Positions 1 to 10,571 are shown, counted from the first letter of the stretch. The stretch is 64,000 nucleotides of DNA from JACCXG01 sp963834305 (GCA_963834305.1 CAWIAX010000003.1:868001-932000), one strand, 5' to 3'. Notes: generated from the sequence alone by a model not told the origin. Made by a program: numbers and translations.

Positions 1-98
1 CGGAAGCACGTCACGCGCACGCTGACGTGTGCCGGACCTGAATTGCACGCTGAACCCTGACCGAACGCTGACCGCGCCTGCACTTGAACATCGGCGAG

Positions 99-529
99 AT
101 GGCCGAGCCGACGCAGGAAAAGCCCCCGACCGTCCTCGAACTGATCTGGGAGCACGATCTCGTGCTCGGCGGGAAAGTCCGGCGACGCCCGGCTCACGCT
201 CGACAGCGCTTCGCGCGGCAGGGCCGTCGCCGATGCAGGCGCTGGCGTTCGCGCTGGCCGGCTGCATGGCGATGGACGTCGTGCACGTCCTCGCAAAGGC
301 CGCCACGATCTGCGCGGCCTGAGGGCCGATCTCACGGGCGAGCGGCTGCCGAGCCGAACCCCGCCGCTTCACGCGAATCGCGCTTCACTACACCGTCACC
401 GGCGACGTGCCGTCCGAGCCGTCGAGCGCGCGATCCAGCTCTCCCGCGACAAGTACTGCTCGGTCTGGCACTCGATGCGGCAGGACATCGAGCTCGACAT
501 CACGTTCACCGATCTCGGACGGCGTCTAG
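99..529 (+). CDS. OsmC-family protein, frameshifted
   Basis: OsmC-like peroxidase or redox protein that would reduce organic hydroperoxides with paired cysteines. The N-terminus (MAEPTQEKPPTVLELIWEHD) starts at the ATG at 99. It continues in another frame as SPMQALAFALAGCMAMDVVHVL, carrying the first conserved Cys. It ends in a third frame as LHYTVTGDVPSE...AIQLSRDKYCSVWHSM, carrying the second conserved Cys. At least three indels separate the parts, and a TAG at 527-529 gives a natural end. About 143 aa when joined, the normal family length. The two Cys-containing helices are clear, so the family is fairly sure and the exact joins are not. It lies 14 nt upstream of the next gene. Confidence 0.7.
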
Positions 530-543
530 GCCGGATCCCGCGC

Positions 544-1628
544 ATGACCGACGACCGAGGCCGGAGCCGCCCGCGTCGCGGTTATCTCGACTGGATGCGC
601 GGCGTCGCCGTGCTGCTCATGATCGAGGCGCACCTGTTCGACAGCTGGACGGCGCCGGCCGAGCGCACCAGGGCGGCGTTCAAGCTCGCGATGATGGTGG
701 CGGGCTGGGGACGACGCTGTTCCTCCTGCTGGCCGGGGTGGCGGTTGCGCCTGTCCGCCGGTTCCAAGTGGCGGCGCTCCGGCAATGCGGCAGCCGCCTC
801 CATGCGCGGTCGTCCGCCGCGGCCTCGAGGTCTTCGCGCTCGCGTTCCTGTTCCGGCTCCAGGCGTGGGTGCTCGGCTGGTCCTCCGACCCTTACGCGCT
901 CCTCGAAGGTCGACATCCTCAACATCATGGGGCCGTCGATCGTGGTCGCCGCGCTGCTCTGGCGCGTGGCGGACACGCTCCGGGGGCGCACGCTGCTCTT
1001 CGCCGCGGCCGCCGCGATCACGGCGTTCGTGACGCCGTGGATCCGCCACTGGCCGCTCGGCTTCCTGCCCGATCCGGTCGAGGCCTACTTCGTGCCGGTG
1101 CAGGGCTTCACCAGCTTCCTGTTCTTCCCGTGGATCGCGCTGGTCTTTGCCGGCGCGACCATCGGCGTGATCATCGACAGCCTGAACACGGCCGGGGCAG
1201 AAGAACGATTCAACGTGCGGATCGGTGTCGCGGGCGTGCTGCTGGCGGCCGCCGCCTATGCCTGGTCGTTCCTCCCCTCGGAACGCGATCACTTCTGGAC
1301 CACGGCACCCAGCTACTTCTTCCTGCGGGTCGGCCTGATGATGTCGCTGGTCGCCGCCGCCTACGCCTGGAACCGGGCGTTCGTGGCACCCGGCTCCTTC
1401 AGCCCGATCCTGCAGCTCGGCAAGACGTCGCTGTTCATCTACTGGATACACGTGGAGTTGGTCTACGGGTTGATCTCCCTCCCGCTTCACCGCCAGCTCA
1501 CACTGGGCCAGGCAGCGGCGGCCTACGTGCTCTTCACAGGCCTGATGCTGGTCTGCTCGATCCTGAAGGACCGGTGGGTGGCCAGCCGGGCCCAAGCCGG
1601 GAGACCGATGACGACGGCCGCAGGATGA
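544..1628 (+). CDS. Multi-pass membrane acyltransferase-like protein (DUF1624/HGSNAT type), frameshifted
   Basis: Integral membrane protein resembling the DUF1624 / heparan-alpha-glucosaminide N-acetyltransferase-like family. It starts MTDDRGRSRPRRGYLDWMRG, whose RGYLDWMRGVAVLLMIEAH segment is the typical first helix with a conserved Asp and a later His. The middle passes through two frame changes (about 710 and 780-905). From ILNIMGPSIVVAALLW onward it reads in one frame through about seven hydrophobic helices, including FIYWIHVELVYG near the C-terminus. About 360 aa when joined. Substrate unknown. The 3' end overlaps the convergent gene on the other strand by about 95 nt, probably because one of the two stops has been shifted by an indel. 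Confidence 0.6.
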
Positions 1629-2756
1629 CGTCGTAGGTCGGCCGCGTGCGCCCGTCACGCAGGCGGACGCCGGCTGAGGACTGCGCCGCGACCAGCACGC
1701 CATCGGCCTGTTCATGGCGGCACGACACCGAGACGATGCCGTGGGAGGAGAGGGGACGGACCTCACCCGCTTCGCTGACGCCGTTGCGGTTGACGTCGTG
1801 CCAGATCGCCAGGTAACGCAGCTCGAGGCCGGTCAGTTCCCCGTCGCGATTGTCGTCGAGCGCCGCGAGCGCCTCGTAGCCGTGCGTCCAGAAGAGCCAG
1901 AAGGTCGCGTTGCCGAACAGCTGGAGGGCGGAGGTGATCTGCCCTTTCCCGGCTGGATCGTAGACGAGCCATCCGGCCTCCGCCGCTGATCCACGTCCAG
2001 CGCCGCGCCAGGCCGGTGCCATCCGCGTCGAAGGCGACGCGGGCGTCCAGGTCGACGATCCGCTTCACGGGTACGTTCTCGTCCAGGGGTATGGCGATCG
2101 GCGTGATGGCGCGCGGCACCGCGCGCAGCCGCAACGCGCGGCTCTGGAGCTCGCGGATCTCGTCCGCGTCGCGCCGGGCATCGAGCAGCGGGACCAGGTA
2201 GCGGATGGTCTCCTCGGTGTAGAAGCGCTCGCCGGGCATGGCGGCGCGCGCCGACTGCTCCTTCGGCCAGGCGCGCTCGATCACCCGCCGGTATTCGGCG
2301 ATCGCCCCGGCCCGGTCGCCGGACTGCTCGAGCGTCCACCCGTAGCCGATGCGGGCCGAGCAGGCTGCCGGGGTTCTCCTCGAGCGCGGCGCGATAGTGC
2401 TCGATGCTTCGCTCGAGGAAACGCCGCGACGCCTCGCCCCTCGCCGTGCCCGGCGCGGCGACCTGCCGGGGAACCAGGTCGGGCTCATAGCCGAACCAGA
2501 CCTCCTCGCTGCCAGTGCCCGCCCCCCCGCTGGCAGGCAGCTCATCCACGTTCTGCGCGTACGCCATCGCGAACAGGCGCGCCAGCTTGAGGTGGATCTC
2601 CGGGTCGTTCGGGGTGGCCGCCAGCTCCTTCTCCAGGTTGGCCACCAGCCGGGCCACCGGGACGGTCCGGGTTTCGGTCCGCATGTAGAGCGCCGCGGGG
2701 CGGCTGCCCGCCAGGATTGCCAGGATCACGACGACTGCCGCGCCGGTGCGCCTCAT
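1534..2756 (-). CDS. Exported TPR protein with EF-hand-like C-terminus, frameshifted
   Basis: Unrecognised secreted protein. It begins at the ATG at 2756 with a signal peptide (MRRTGAAVVVILAILAGSRP). Tetratricopeptide-like helices follow (ELAATPNDPEIHLKLARLFA; GYGWTLEQSGDRAGAIAEYR). The C-terminal part has two calcium-binding-like loops, DDNRDGELTGLEL and DVNRNGVSEAGEV. The reading frame changes at about 2370 and again at about 2010. The stop at 1534 lies inside the convergent membrane gene, so the true end may be nearer 1620. Good Shine-Dalgarno-like bases precede the ATG. Function unknown; the combination suggests a periplasmic or surface scaffold. Confidence 0.55.
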
Positions 2757-2882
2757 GCCGACCTCCTGTTTGCCTCTTGTGCTTCTTAGACCGACACAAT
2801 ATAAGATTGGCCGCGCCGGCCAGACCCGAAGCGTCGAACCACCAGCCCCGCAGCGCTGGGAGACCAAGGACGACTGAATCCC

Positions 2883-4019
2883 ATGATCAGCGTTGCCGCG
2901 ATCCGAATGCAGCAGTTCGGCGTCCAGTTCTACCAGGCGTCGCTCACCGCCAGCGACATCGACAAGCTCGTCCGGTTCGAGGTGCTCAACTACGGCGAGC
3001 GCAGCCAGCCGGTCCGCGGCGTGCAGAAAGGGGCGCCGGCCCCCTCGAAGGTGAACTGGGACCTGCTCGAACGGCGCATCGCCTCGAACGAGAAGGCGTA
3101 CCAGCGGCAGATCATCCGCAAGAAGATCGACGAGCTCGTGCAGTACTACGAGCAGTGCCGTCAGGCGCGCGACCTGCCGTCCATCCCCGGCGCGGTCATC
3201 ATCTCCTGCGACGAGGCGCTGCGGTTCGAGCCGGTCGAGCGAGGACGCCTCGGTCGGCACCCTGAAAGTGCCGGAGCGCGAAGGCATTCTGCGCGCGATC
3301 GACGGCCAGCACCGGCTGCTCGCGCTGCACGCCGACATCGAGCAGTTCGACGACGAGACGTTCACGGTGCCGGCGGTGATCTTCGACCGGCTACCCGAAG
3401 ATCACGTCGTCCAGATGTTCGTCACCATCAACGCGAAGCACACGCGGCTGAACGCCGTCGCATCTCGTGTCGCTGTCGGGACGCCAGCTGTACCGCGACG
3501 ACAGTCTGGCGGCGGCGCACGACATCGTCCGGGCGCTGAACGACAGAGAGGACTCGCCGCTGCACGGCGACATCAAGCTGCTTGGCGTCGGCCACGGCCG
3601 CGTGGCGCAGGCGCCGCTGGCGCAGGAGCTGAAGAAGCTGTTTGCGGCCGACGCCTTCGGCGCCGGGACGAAGGGCGACGAGTTCCGCGAGGAGTCGCGC
3701 CGGTTCTTCGTCAACTACTTCAAGCAGGTCGCGCAGGTGTTCGGCGCCGCGTGGAACGGCCGGAAGTACAGCATCAAGAGCGCGACGGCGCTCCGCGCCT
3801 TCATCCGCGTCGCCCCGGACGTCGTCCGGCGGCTCGATCAGGAGCATGCCGACCGGGCGGACTTCCGGGCGATCGGTCGGGTGATCGCGCCGTGGGGCCG
3901 ACGAATCGGTGATCTGCGCTTCGAGACCGACGGCGCGTGGAAGCGAACGGGACGACGGTCGATCGCTGGCGAAGGAACTGCGGTTGGCGTTGCAGTATCC
4001 GGAAGGCGCGATGGTCTAG
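2883..4019 (+). CDS. DGQHR-domain protein (DndB-like), frameshifted
   Basis: The signature AIDGQHRLLAL lies at about 3295-3330, with an upstream region (MISVAAIRMQQFGVQFYQAS...) typical of DGQHR proteins. This family includes DndB of DNA phosphorothioation islands and ParB-like DGQHR proteins of 7-deazaguanine DNA modification. The frame changes at about 3230 (before VPEREGILRAIDGQHR), about 3455 and about 3950. A natural end RLAKELRLALQYPEGAMV precedes the TAG at 4017-4019. About 378 aa when joined. No dndCDE, dpdA or nuclease lies beside it, so it is a solitary member here. A hairpin terminator follows directly. Confidence 0.65.
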
Positions 4020-4033
4020 GCACGACAAAAAAA

Positions 4034-4065
4034 GGGCATCGCCATTAGCGATGCCCTTGGTTTTT
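4034..4065. terminator. Bidirectional intrinsic terminator
   Basis: A perfect 9-bp stem GGGCATCGC / GCGATGCCC (4034-4042 and 4048-4056) encloses a 5-nt loop. It is flanked by seven A at 4027-4033 and by TTGGTTTTT at 4057-4065. It would end the DGQHR transcript on the plus strand. With its seven-U tail it is an even better terminator for a minus-strand transcript coming from beyond 4066. Confidence 0.85.
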
Positions 4066-4140
4066 GCGGGCGACCCGGCTCCCCAGCAACTCACGGCTCC
4101 CTGCCGTAAATATTCAGGCCGCCAGCACCACCCTATAGAG
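4060..4140 (-). ncRNA. Possible structured small RNA ending at the terminator
   Basis: On the minus strand this stretch can fold. GGCGGCC near 4120 can pair with GGGTCGCC near 4070. Inside them ACGGC-AGGGA-GCCGT forms a perfect 5-bp hairpin (about 4091-4105). The minus-strand terminator at 4034-4056 follows immediately. There is no coding signal in any frame. I do not recognise it as a known riboswitch class. It could equally be an untranslated leader on the other strand or chance pairing in GC-rich DNA. Confidence 0.25.
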
Positions 4141-4226
4141 CAACCGGTGTACCGCACTGCCACGCGATTCATGGATGATTTCAGCAATGTTCAGGGGCTT
4201 TCTCTACGGCAGAGCCTACGGAATTC

Positions 4227-6481
4227 GTGCATCGAATTACGAATCTGATCGTGGTCCTCGCAGTCCTTGGCGCCGTGCCGGCGCGTGCCCAGGAGCCGCC
4301 GCGTCCGCCACACTCCAGGGGGTGGTGGTCGACGCCCGGACTGGAGCGTCGCTGCCGCGCATCCGGGTCGGCGTCGAGGGTGGCCGCGCAGTCGAGACCG
4401 GTCCGGACGGCGGCTTCGTGCTCGAGCGGGCTGACGGCCGGCACAGTCCGGGTCTACGTGTCAGCCGTCGGCTACGGTCTGGCGCAGCGCACGGTGGAGA
4501 TTGCCGGAGAGACTGTCGGAAGTGAGAATCCCGTTGAGCGAGGGGGCGGCGGCGTACACCGAAACCGTGACCGTCGGCGCCGATCGGTTCGAGCGGCCGG
4601 AGCCGGTTCCCTCACAGCAGACCCTGGGCAGCGCGGAGCTGCAGAACCTGCGCGGCGTGCTGACCGACGACGCCCTGCGGGCGGTGCAGGTGTTGCCGGG
4701 GGTGGCGACAGGAGACGATTTCCGGAGTGAGTTCAGCGTCCGGGGCAGCGATTTCTCGCACCTGAACTTCACGGTCGACGGATTTGCCACGCCGTTCGTG
4801 ATGCACATGGTTCGCGCGGTGGACGAACGCGCGAACACCGGCTCGGTGTCGATGGTCAACAGCGACGTGCTCGAGGAGCGTGACGCTGTCGAACGGTGGA
4901 TACGCGCAGCGGTCGGGCAACCGGACCGGTGCGGAGCTGGCGTTCCCGATCCGCGAGGGATCGAGGGACCGGAGGGTCGTGCGAGCCTCGGTCAGCGGGA
5001 CCAGCGCGTCGATGACCGCCGAGGGGCCCGTCGGCCGCGGACGAAAGGGATCGTGGCTCGTCTCCGGCCGCAAGAGCTATCTCGACCTCCTGATCGATCG
5101 CTGAGCGACGAGGGCCTGAGCTTCGGCTTTGCCGACCTGCAGGCCAAGGTGCGGTACGACGTCTCACCGCGGCACTCGGCCACCATGACGTTCATTGCCG
5201 GAGACTCCCGGCTGCGCGAGATCCCGCAGCAGGCCGACGAGAGCGACCTGTTCGTCGGCAACAACGCCTCGGCCATCGCCATTGGCAGCTGGCGGACCAC
5301 ATCGGCCGGGGGCTCGTCACCACCGCCGTGCTGGCGGCACGGAACGTCTTCGACAACTACACTCTGGGCGGCGTCAGAATCTCGAGGAGGGCACGAACCA
5401 CCAGGTCGCGGTGCGCTCGGATCTCAGCCTGCGCGTCGACCGCGGCTGAGCTCGAAACCGGCGTTCTGGCGGAGCATACGTCGCGAGTTTCAGCGCAAGC
5501 AGCGCCTGACCGGCGCAGACCGCCGTCGCTCTCAACGACTATCGTGCGGACGGCGTCCGCCAGGGTGGTTATGCGCGTGTCCGCATCTCGACCGGCAGGC
5601 TGACGCTGTCGCCGGGGTGGCGCGTGGACTACTGGGATCTCACCCGCCAGACGACGGCGTCGCCGTGGCTGCAGGCGGAGCTGGCGCTGCCGCGCGGCCT
5701 CACGCTGCGCGGAGCGGGCGGGCTGTATCAGCAGTTCCCCGATTTCGAGGAGGTGCGCGGCGCCTTTGCCGGCGCCGTCGGTGCAGCCGGAGTCGGCGGT
5801 CCACGCCGACCTCAGCCTCGAGCAGCGGCTGTCCGAGGCGACCCGGTTCCAGGTGACGTTCTACAACCGCGAAGATCGACGACCTGATCCGGCGGCCCGG
5901 CGCGGATACCCGTCTGGCCGGCGGGCGGCTGGTGCGAGGCTCGCTGACCGCGCCCTACGCCAACCGCCTCGACGGCCACGCGCGCGGCGCGGAGTTCCTG
6001 CTGCAGCGCAGCTCGCCGCGGGCGTTCTCGGGCTGGCTGTCCTACGCGTTCGGCCGCAACCGGTATGCGGACGTCGTGTCGGGGGAGCACGTACTGGGGC
6101 GATCTCGACCAGCGCCACACGCTGAATGCGTACGCCTTCTACCGGTTCTCGCACCGGTTCAGCAGCAGCGTCAAGTTCAGGATGGGGAGCAACTTCCCGA
6201 TCCCGGGCTACTACGCCGAGCAGGGAGCCGGCTACACGCTGAGCGAGAACCGCAACAGCGCGCGGCTGCCGTCGTACGCCCGCCTCGATCTCCGGGCCAA
6301 CCGGACGTTCGACTGGACCCGCCGGCGGCTGACGCTGTTCGTTGAAGTGCTGAACGTGCTCAACCGCGAGAACGTCCGCTTCAACCCGCCGCGCGTCAGC
6401 AGCGCGACGCGTGAGGTGACGCGGCTCTTCGATTCGCTCGTGCCCGTGGTCCCGTCCGCGGGGATTCTGTTCGAGTTCTGA
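4227..6481 (+). CDS. TonB-dependent receptor with carboxypeptidase-regulatory domain, heavily frameshifted
   Basis: Outer-membrane TonB-dependent receptor. It starts MHRITNLIVVLAVLGAVPARAQ (signal peptide). A CarboxypepD-regulatory-like beta domain follows (LQGVVVDARTGASLPRIRVG). The plug domain contains VLTDDALRAVQVLPGVATGD, the plug hallmark FSVRGSDFSHLNFTVDGF, and SVSMVNSDVLEE. Barrel strands then run to a C-terminus LRANRTFDWTRRRLTLFVEVLNVLNRENV ending ILFEF, with the terminal aromatic typical of outer-membrane barrels. At least six frame changes occur, and the span 5290-5600 is particularly damaged. About 750 aa when joined. The ligand is unknown and no transporter gene is adjacent. Confidence 0.75.
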
Positions 6482-6551
6482 CCCGGACATGCGCCGAGGC
6501 GAGCCCTCAACCTGTGATATCGATTGGCGCAGGGGCGAACAGGAAGAGCCG

Positions 6552-7274
6552 GTGACGAGCGGGACCATCCATCTCTGGACCATCGACCTCGACGCGGCCG
6601 CGGCCATCCCGTCGCTGCTCGAGACGCTGAGCAGCGAGGAGCTGCGAGCGGTCGGACCGTTTCAGGACGACGGAGCTGCGCCTGCGGTTCATCGCCGCAC
6701 ACGGGGCAACGCGGGCGATCCTGGCGAGGTACAGCTGACACCAATCCGGCCGCCATCCGGTTCGGGACAACGGCATCCGGCAAGCCGTTCCTGGCTGAAG
6801 GGGGGGTGTCGTTCAACCTGTCGCACTCCGACGGGCTGGCCGTCTGCGCGGTGGCGCGTGAGGGGCAGCTCGGGGTGGACGTGGAGCGGGTCCGGCGGAT
6901 CGTGGATGCGGATGCGATCGTGACGCGGTTCTTTGCCGCCGGCGAAGCCCGCCGGTATGCCGCGCTCGCGCCCGCCGACCGCGACGCCGCGTTCTTCAGC
7001 GCCTGGACCCGCAAGGAGGCATTCGTCAAGGCCATCGGCGATGGCCTGCAGTGTCCGCTCGGCTCCTTCGAGGTGGACATCTCGCCGGCCGCCGCGTGGA
7101 GCCCTGGATTGTCGTGCCGGACGGCCGGGCCCTGGCAGCTTCGCTCGTTCGAGCCGGCTGCCGGCTACACGGGCGCGGTCGCCTGCGACCGTCCCATCCG
7201 CGCGCTGGAGCGCTTCACCTTCGGGGATCGGCCGCACACGGCGGCGTCCGGTCCCGTCTCGCTGGCAGGGATGA
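6552..7274 (+). CDS. 4'-phosphopantetheinyl transferase (Sfp type), frameshifted
   Basis: Transfers phosphopantetheine from CoA to a carrier-protein serine. It starts at the GTG at 6552 (VTSGTIHLWTIDL); one or more indels occur near 6665-6740. Diagnostic motifs follow: GKPFLAEGGVSFNLSHSDG, GVDVERVRRIVDADAIVTRFF and FFSAWTRKEAFVKAIGDGL. These supply the Mg-binding D-x-E and the W-x-x-K-E catalytic segment. As written the frame runs without a stop into pxpA. A TGA at 7272-7274 in the next frame overlaps the pxpA ATG, so I take that as the real end after one more indel. It could serve polyketide, peptide or fatty-acid carrier proteins; none lies nearby. Confidence 0.75.
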
Positions 7275-8050
7275 TGGCTGTCGATCTGAATGCCGATCTG
7301 GGCGAGTCGTTCGGGCCGTGGACGCTCGGCAGCGACGCGGCGGTGCTGGCCAGCATCACCTCCGCCAACGTGGCGTGCGGCTTTCACGCCGGCGATCCCG
7401 GCATCATGCGGCAGACGGTCAGGGCGGCCCGCGCGGCGGGCGTTGCCGTCGGCGCCCATCCCGGCTTCCCCGATCTCGCCGGCTTTGGCCGCCGGCAGCT
7501 CGCCGCCAGCCCGCGCGAGGTCGAGGACTTCGTGCTCTACCAGATCGGAGCGCTCGCCGCGATCGCGGCGGCCGAGGGCGTCGGGCTGCAGCACGTCAAG
7601 CCGCACGGCGCGCTCTACAACATGGCCGTCCGCGACAGGGCCCTGGCCGATGCGGTGGCCCGCGCGGCCGCGTCGTTCGACTCTTCGCTCGTCCTGTTCG
7701 GTCCACCCGGCTCTGAGCTGGTGCGGGCGGGCGAGTCGGCGGGCCTGGCCGTGGCCGCCGAGGGCTTCGCCGATCGGGCCTACGAGCCCGACGGCACGCT
7801 GGCGCCCCGCACGCGCGCCGGCGCGGTCCTCCACGATCCGGACATCGTCGTGGCCCGGGCCGTCCGGATGGCGCGCGAGGGGGTGGTGCTCGCCGCGGAT
7901 GGAACCGACATTCCGCTGCGCGTCGCCACCATCTGCGTCCATGGCGACACACCGGGCGCGGCGGAGCTGACGCGCCTTATCCGTGCCGCGCTCACCGCCG
8001 CCGGCATACCGGTCCGGGCCGTCCGTGGCGCGGCCGGGGCAGGAGAGTGA
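7271..8050 (+). CDS. pxpA: 5-oxoprolinase subunit A (LamB/YcsF family)
   Basis: ATP-dependent 5-oxoprolinase subunit A, opening 5-oxoproline to glutamate together with PxpB and PxpC. The whole family sequence is present and uninterrupted: MAVDLNADLGESFGPWTLGS at the start, then SITSANVACGFHAGDP, GVAVGAHPGFPDLAGFGRR, HVKPHGALYN and EGFADRAYEPDGTLAPR, to GAAGAGE. About 259 aa, normal length. Start is ATG 7271 or 7274. The pxpB and pxpC genes are not next to it, which is unusual. Its TGA overlaps the GTG of the transporter gene (GTGA), so the two are probably translationally coupled and the carrier may bring in the substrate. Confidence 0.88.
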   Translation: MMAVDLNADLGESFGPWTLGSDAAVLASITSANVACGFHAGDPGIMRQTVRAARAAGVAVGAHPGFPDLAGFGRRQLAASPREVEDFVLYQIGALAAIAAAEGVGLQHVKPHGALYNMAVRDRALADAVARAAASFDSSLVLFGPPGSELVRAGESAGLAVAAEGFADRAYEPDGTLAPRTRAGAVLHDPDIVVARAVRMAREGVVLAADGTDIPLRVATICVHGDTPGAAELTRLIRAALTAAGIPVRAVRGAAGAGE

Positions 8051-9319
8051 CGGCCGCCTCGCCGTCAGGCGCGTCTGGAGGATGGCTGTTCGGCTGGTGG
8101 CGGGCCGGGAGCGTGGAGGGGCGGCGCGCGCTCGTCGCGGCCGGACTCGGCTGGATGCTCGACTCCTTCGACGTGATGCTGTACGCGCTCGTCCTGGCGT
8201 CGCTCATCCAGGATCTCGGCATCTCGAAGGAGACCGCCGGGCTGCTCGGCTCGGCGACGCTGCTCGCTTCCGCCGCCGGCGGCGTGGCGATCGGGGTCGT
8301 CGCCGATCGCTACGGCCGGACGCGGGCCCTGATGGCCAGCGTCCTGATCTACTCGATCTTCACGGCGGCGTGCGGGCTCGCGCAGACAGTCGGGCAGCTC
8401 GCGGTCTTCCGCGTCCTGCTCGGCATCGGCATGGGCGGCGAATGGGCGAGCGGCGCGGCGCTGGTCTCGGAGACGTGGCCGGCGCGAACACCGCGGCAAG
8501 GCGCTCGGCCTCATGCAGAGCGCGTGGGCGATCGGCTACGGCGCCGCCGCGCTGGTCACGTGCTCGTGCTGCCGCGGTGGGGCTGGCGCGCCGTCTTCTT
8601 CGTCGGCGATCCTGCCGGCGTTCCTGACGATCTGGATCCGGCGCCGGGTCGAGGAGCCCGCGATCTGGCGCGAGACGCGCGGCGCCGCCGGCCGCGCGCC
8701 GCGCGAGCTGTCGACCGACATCTTCGCGTCCGGGCCTCCTGCGGCTCACCGTCGCCGCTGACGGTGATGAACGCCTGCACGATGTTCGGGTGGTGGGGCT
8801 TCAACCTGTGGCTGCCCGGCTACCTGTCGCTGCCAGCCGCCCAGGGCGGGCGTCGGGTTCTCCACCGCCACCATGTCGTGCTTCATCGTCGCGATGCAGG
8901 TGGGCATGTGGCTCGGCTACGTCACCTTCGGCTTCATCAGCGACAGCCTCGGCCGCAAGCGCGCCTACGTCGCTGTACACTGCTGGCCGCGGCGCTGCTC
9001 CATCCTGGCCTACGTGCGCATCCGCGAGCCGCTGGCGCTGCTGCTGCTCGGGCCGTTCGTGGCGTTTTTCGCGACGGGCTACTTCAGCGGCTTCGGCGCG
9101 GTGACGGCGGAGATCTATCCGACCGCGATTCGTGCGACCGCCCAGGGGTTCACCTATAACATCGGACGGGTCGCCAGCGCGGCCGCGCCCTTCGCGGTGG
9201 GATCGCTCGCCCAGACCCGGGGGTTCGACACGGCGCTGTCGCTGACCGCCGCGGCTTTTCTCCTGGCGGCGTTGAGCTGGCGGTGGATTCCGGAAACCCG
9301 CGGCAGGGCCCTGGCCTGA
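8047..9319 (+). CDS. MFS transporter (metabolite:H+ symporter type), frameshifted
   Basis: Twelve-helix major facilitator of the sugar/aromatic-acid symporter branch. Starts GTG 8047 within the pxpA stop. Helix 1 is GWMLDSFDVMLYALVLASLI. The loop 2-3 signature GVVADRYGRTRALMASV and helix 4 FRVLLGIGMGGEWASGAALVSE are typical of the SLC2/AAHS group. The frame changes near 8480, 8590, 8735, 8850 and 8985. The second-half signature FGFISDSLGRKRAYV and the end EIYPTAIRATAQGFTYNIGR...IPETRGRALA are intact. About 424 aa when joined. Substrate not determinable; oxoproline or a related acid is an inference from the pxpA overlap. Confidence 0.75.
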
Positions 9320-9366
9320 CCGCGGCCGGCCGGTCCAATTCGTGCTGTCTCCGGTGGGGGTAGCGT

Positions 9367-9588
9367 GTGTTGAAAGGTTCTAAACCCGGTCTTATCAAGA
9401 AGATCCAGCCAGTAAGCGTGCACGGGCAGCTGTCGCTGGACGTTTACTTCGTTGACCCTGACGACCCGGAAGGGCAGCCTACCCGCGTCAGGGTGGGGCC
9501 CGAATCGATTCCAGGCGACCTCGAGCCCGGTGATGTGGTGCAGATGCACTTCATGTTAGGGGTGGTGACAGAAATTACAAGACAGTAG
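9367..9588 (+). CDS. Small conserved-looking protein, unknown
   Basis: A 73-aa protein from GTG 9367 with a clean frame and even composition: KPGLIKKIQPVSVHGQLSLD near the start, then DVYFVDPDDPEGQPTRVRVG and DLEPGDVVQMHFMLGVVTEI. It has no signal peptide or membrane segment. The pattern of short beta strands suggests a small OB or SH3-like barrel. I do not recognise the family. It is flanked by the MFS gene and an envelope-protein gene. Confidence 0.5.
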   Translation: MLKGSKPGLIKKIQPVSVHGQLSLDVYFVDPDDPEGQPTRVRVGPESIPGDLEPGDVVQMHFMLGVVTEITRQ

Positions 9589-9691
9589 CGAGCGCACGGG
9601 CGCTCCGTGCCGGAGCCGTGGTGCCGGTTGTTCCGCCCGGCGAATCACGGTAAACTGTTGAAGTTCCCCGCCCTTTTGAGGAGTTCCCGCT

Positions 9692-10571
9692 ATGTCTGAG
9701 GATCGTTCGCAGCCAGGCCGTGCCCTGTCTGTTTCACACTTCCGCGCGGGTGCTGGCGTCGGCGGCCCTCGGCGGTCGTGACCCTGCGCAGGCCTGGGCG
9801 GGGATCGCACGGTGCACGCGCAATTTCCCCCACCGGCGACGACCGCCGAAGACCGCGCCGGGCGCGCCGGCCGCCACGCCGGCGGACACGGCCGCGCTGC
9901 CGTCGGCCCGCAGCATCCTGGACCGCCACGTTGCGGCCATCGGCGGGCGCGACGCCATCCTCAGCCACAGCTCCATGTACGTCCAGGGCACGCTCAGCAT
10001 GCCGTCGGCGGGCCTGACCGGCACGCTCGAGATCTACGGCGCGAAGCCCGACAAGTCGCTGCTCAAGATTTCCCTCGCCGGAGTGGGACGAGGTGGTCGA
10101 GGGCTTCAACGGCACCCATCGGCTGGAGCGTGTCGCCGATGACCGGCCCGATGGTGCTGGAAGGGCGCCAGCTCGAAGAGAAGCGTTTCGACGCCGACTT
10201 CCACGGCGAGCTGCGCGGCGCCGATCGCTACGCATCGATGACCACCCTGGAGCGGACCGACTTCGAAGGCCGGCCGTGCTACAAGGTCCGGCTGGTGCGG
10301 AAGTCCGGCGGCGAGGATACCGAGTTCTACGACGTGGAGACCGGCCTCAAGGCGGGCAGCATCACCACGCGGGAAACCCAGATGGGCACGGTCACCGGTA
10401 CGACCGTAGCCACGAACTATCGCAAGTTCGGCAACCTGCTGCATCCCGCCGACGGTGCGCAGCCAGATCGGCCCGGTGCAGCAGCTCGTCACCATCACCT
10501 CCGTCGAATACGACCGCGTGCCGTCATCGGTGTTCGACCTGCCGGCTGATATCGCAGCGCTCGTCAAGTGA
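9692..10571 (+). CDS. LolA-like / lipoprotein-sorting-like periplasmic protein, frameshifted
   Basis: ATG 9692 is preceded by a good ribosome site (GAGGAG at 9678-9683), but the first 150 nt are scrambled by indels. From about 9890 the protein is clear: ILDRHVAAIGGRDAILSHSS, then SMPSAGLTGTLEIYGAKPDK, LERTDFEGRPCYKVRLVRKS, and EFYDVETGLKAGSITTRETQ. It ends VEYDRVPSSVFDLPADIAALVK at the TGA 10569-10571. The fold pattern (repeated strands, late 'Y-K-V-R/L-x-x-x-G' and 'D-x-E-T-G-L') resembles outer-membrane lipoprotein-sorting proteins that bind lipid. About 290 aa when joined. Its stop overlaps the GTG of the peptidase gene. Confidence 0.55.
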
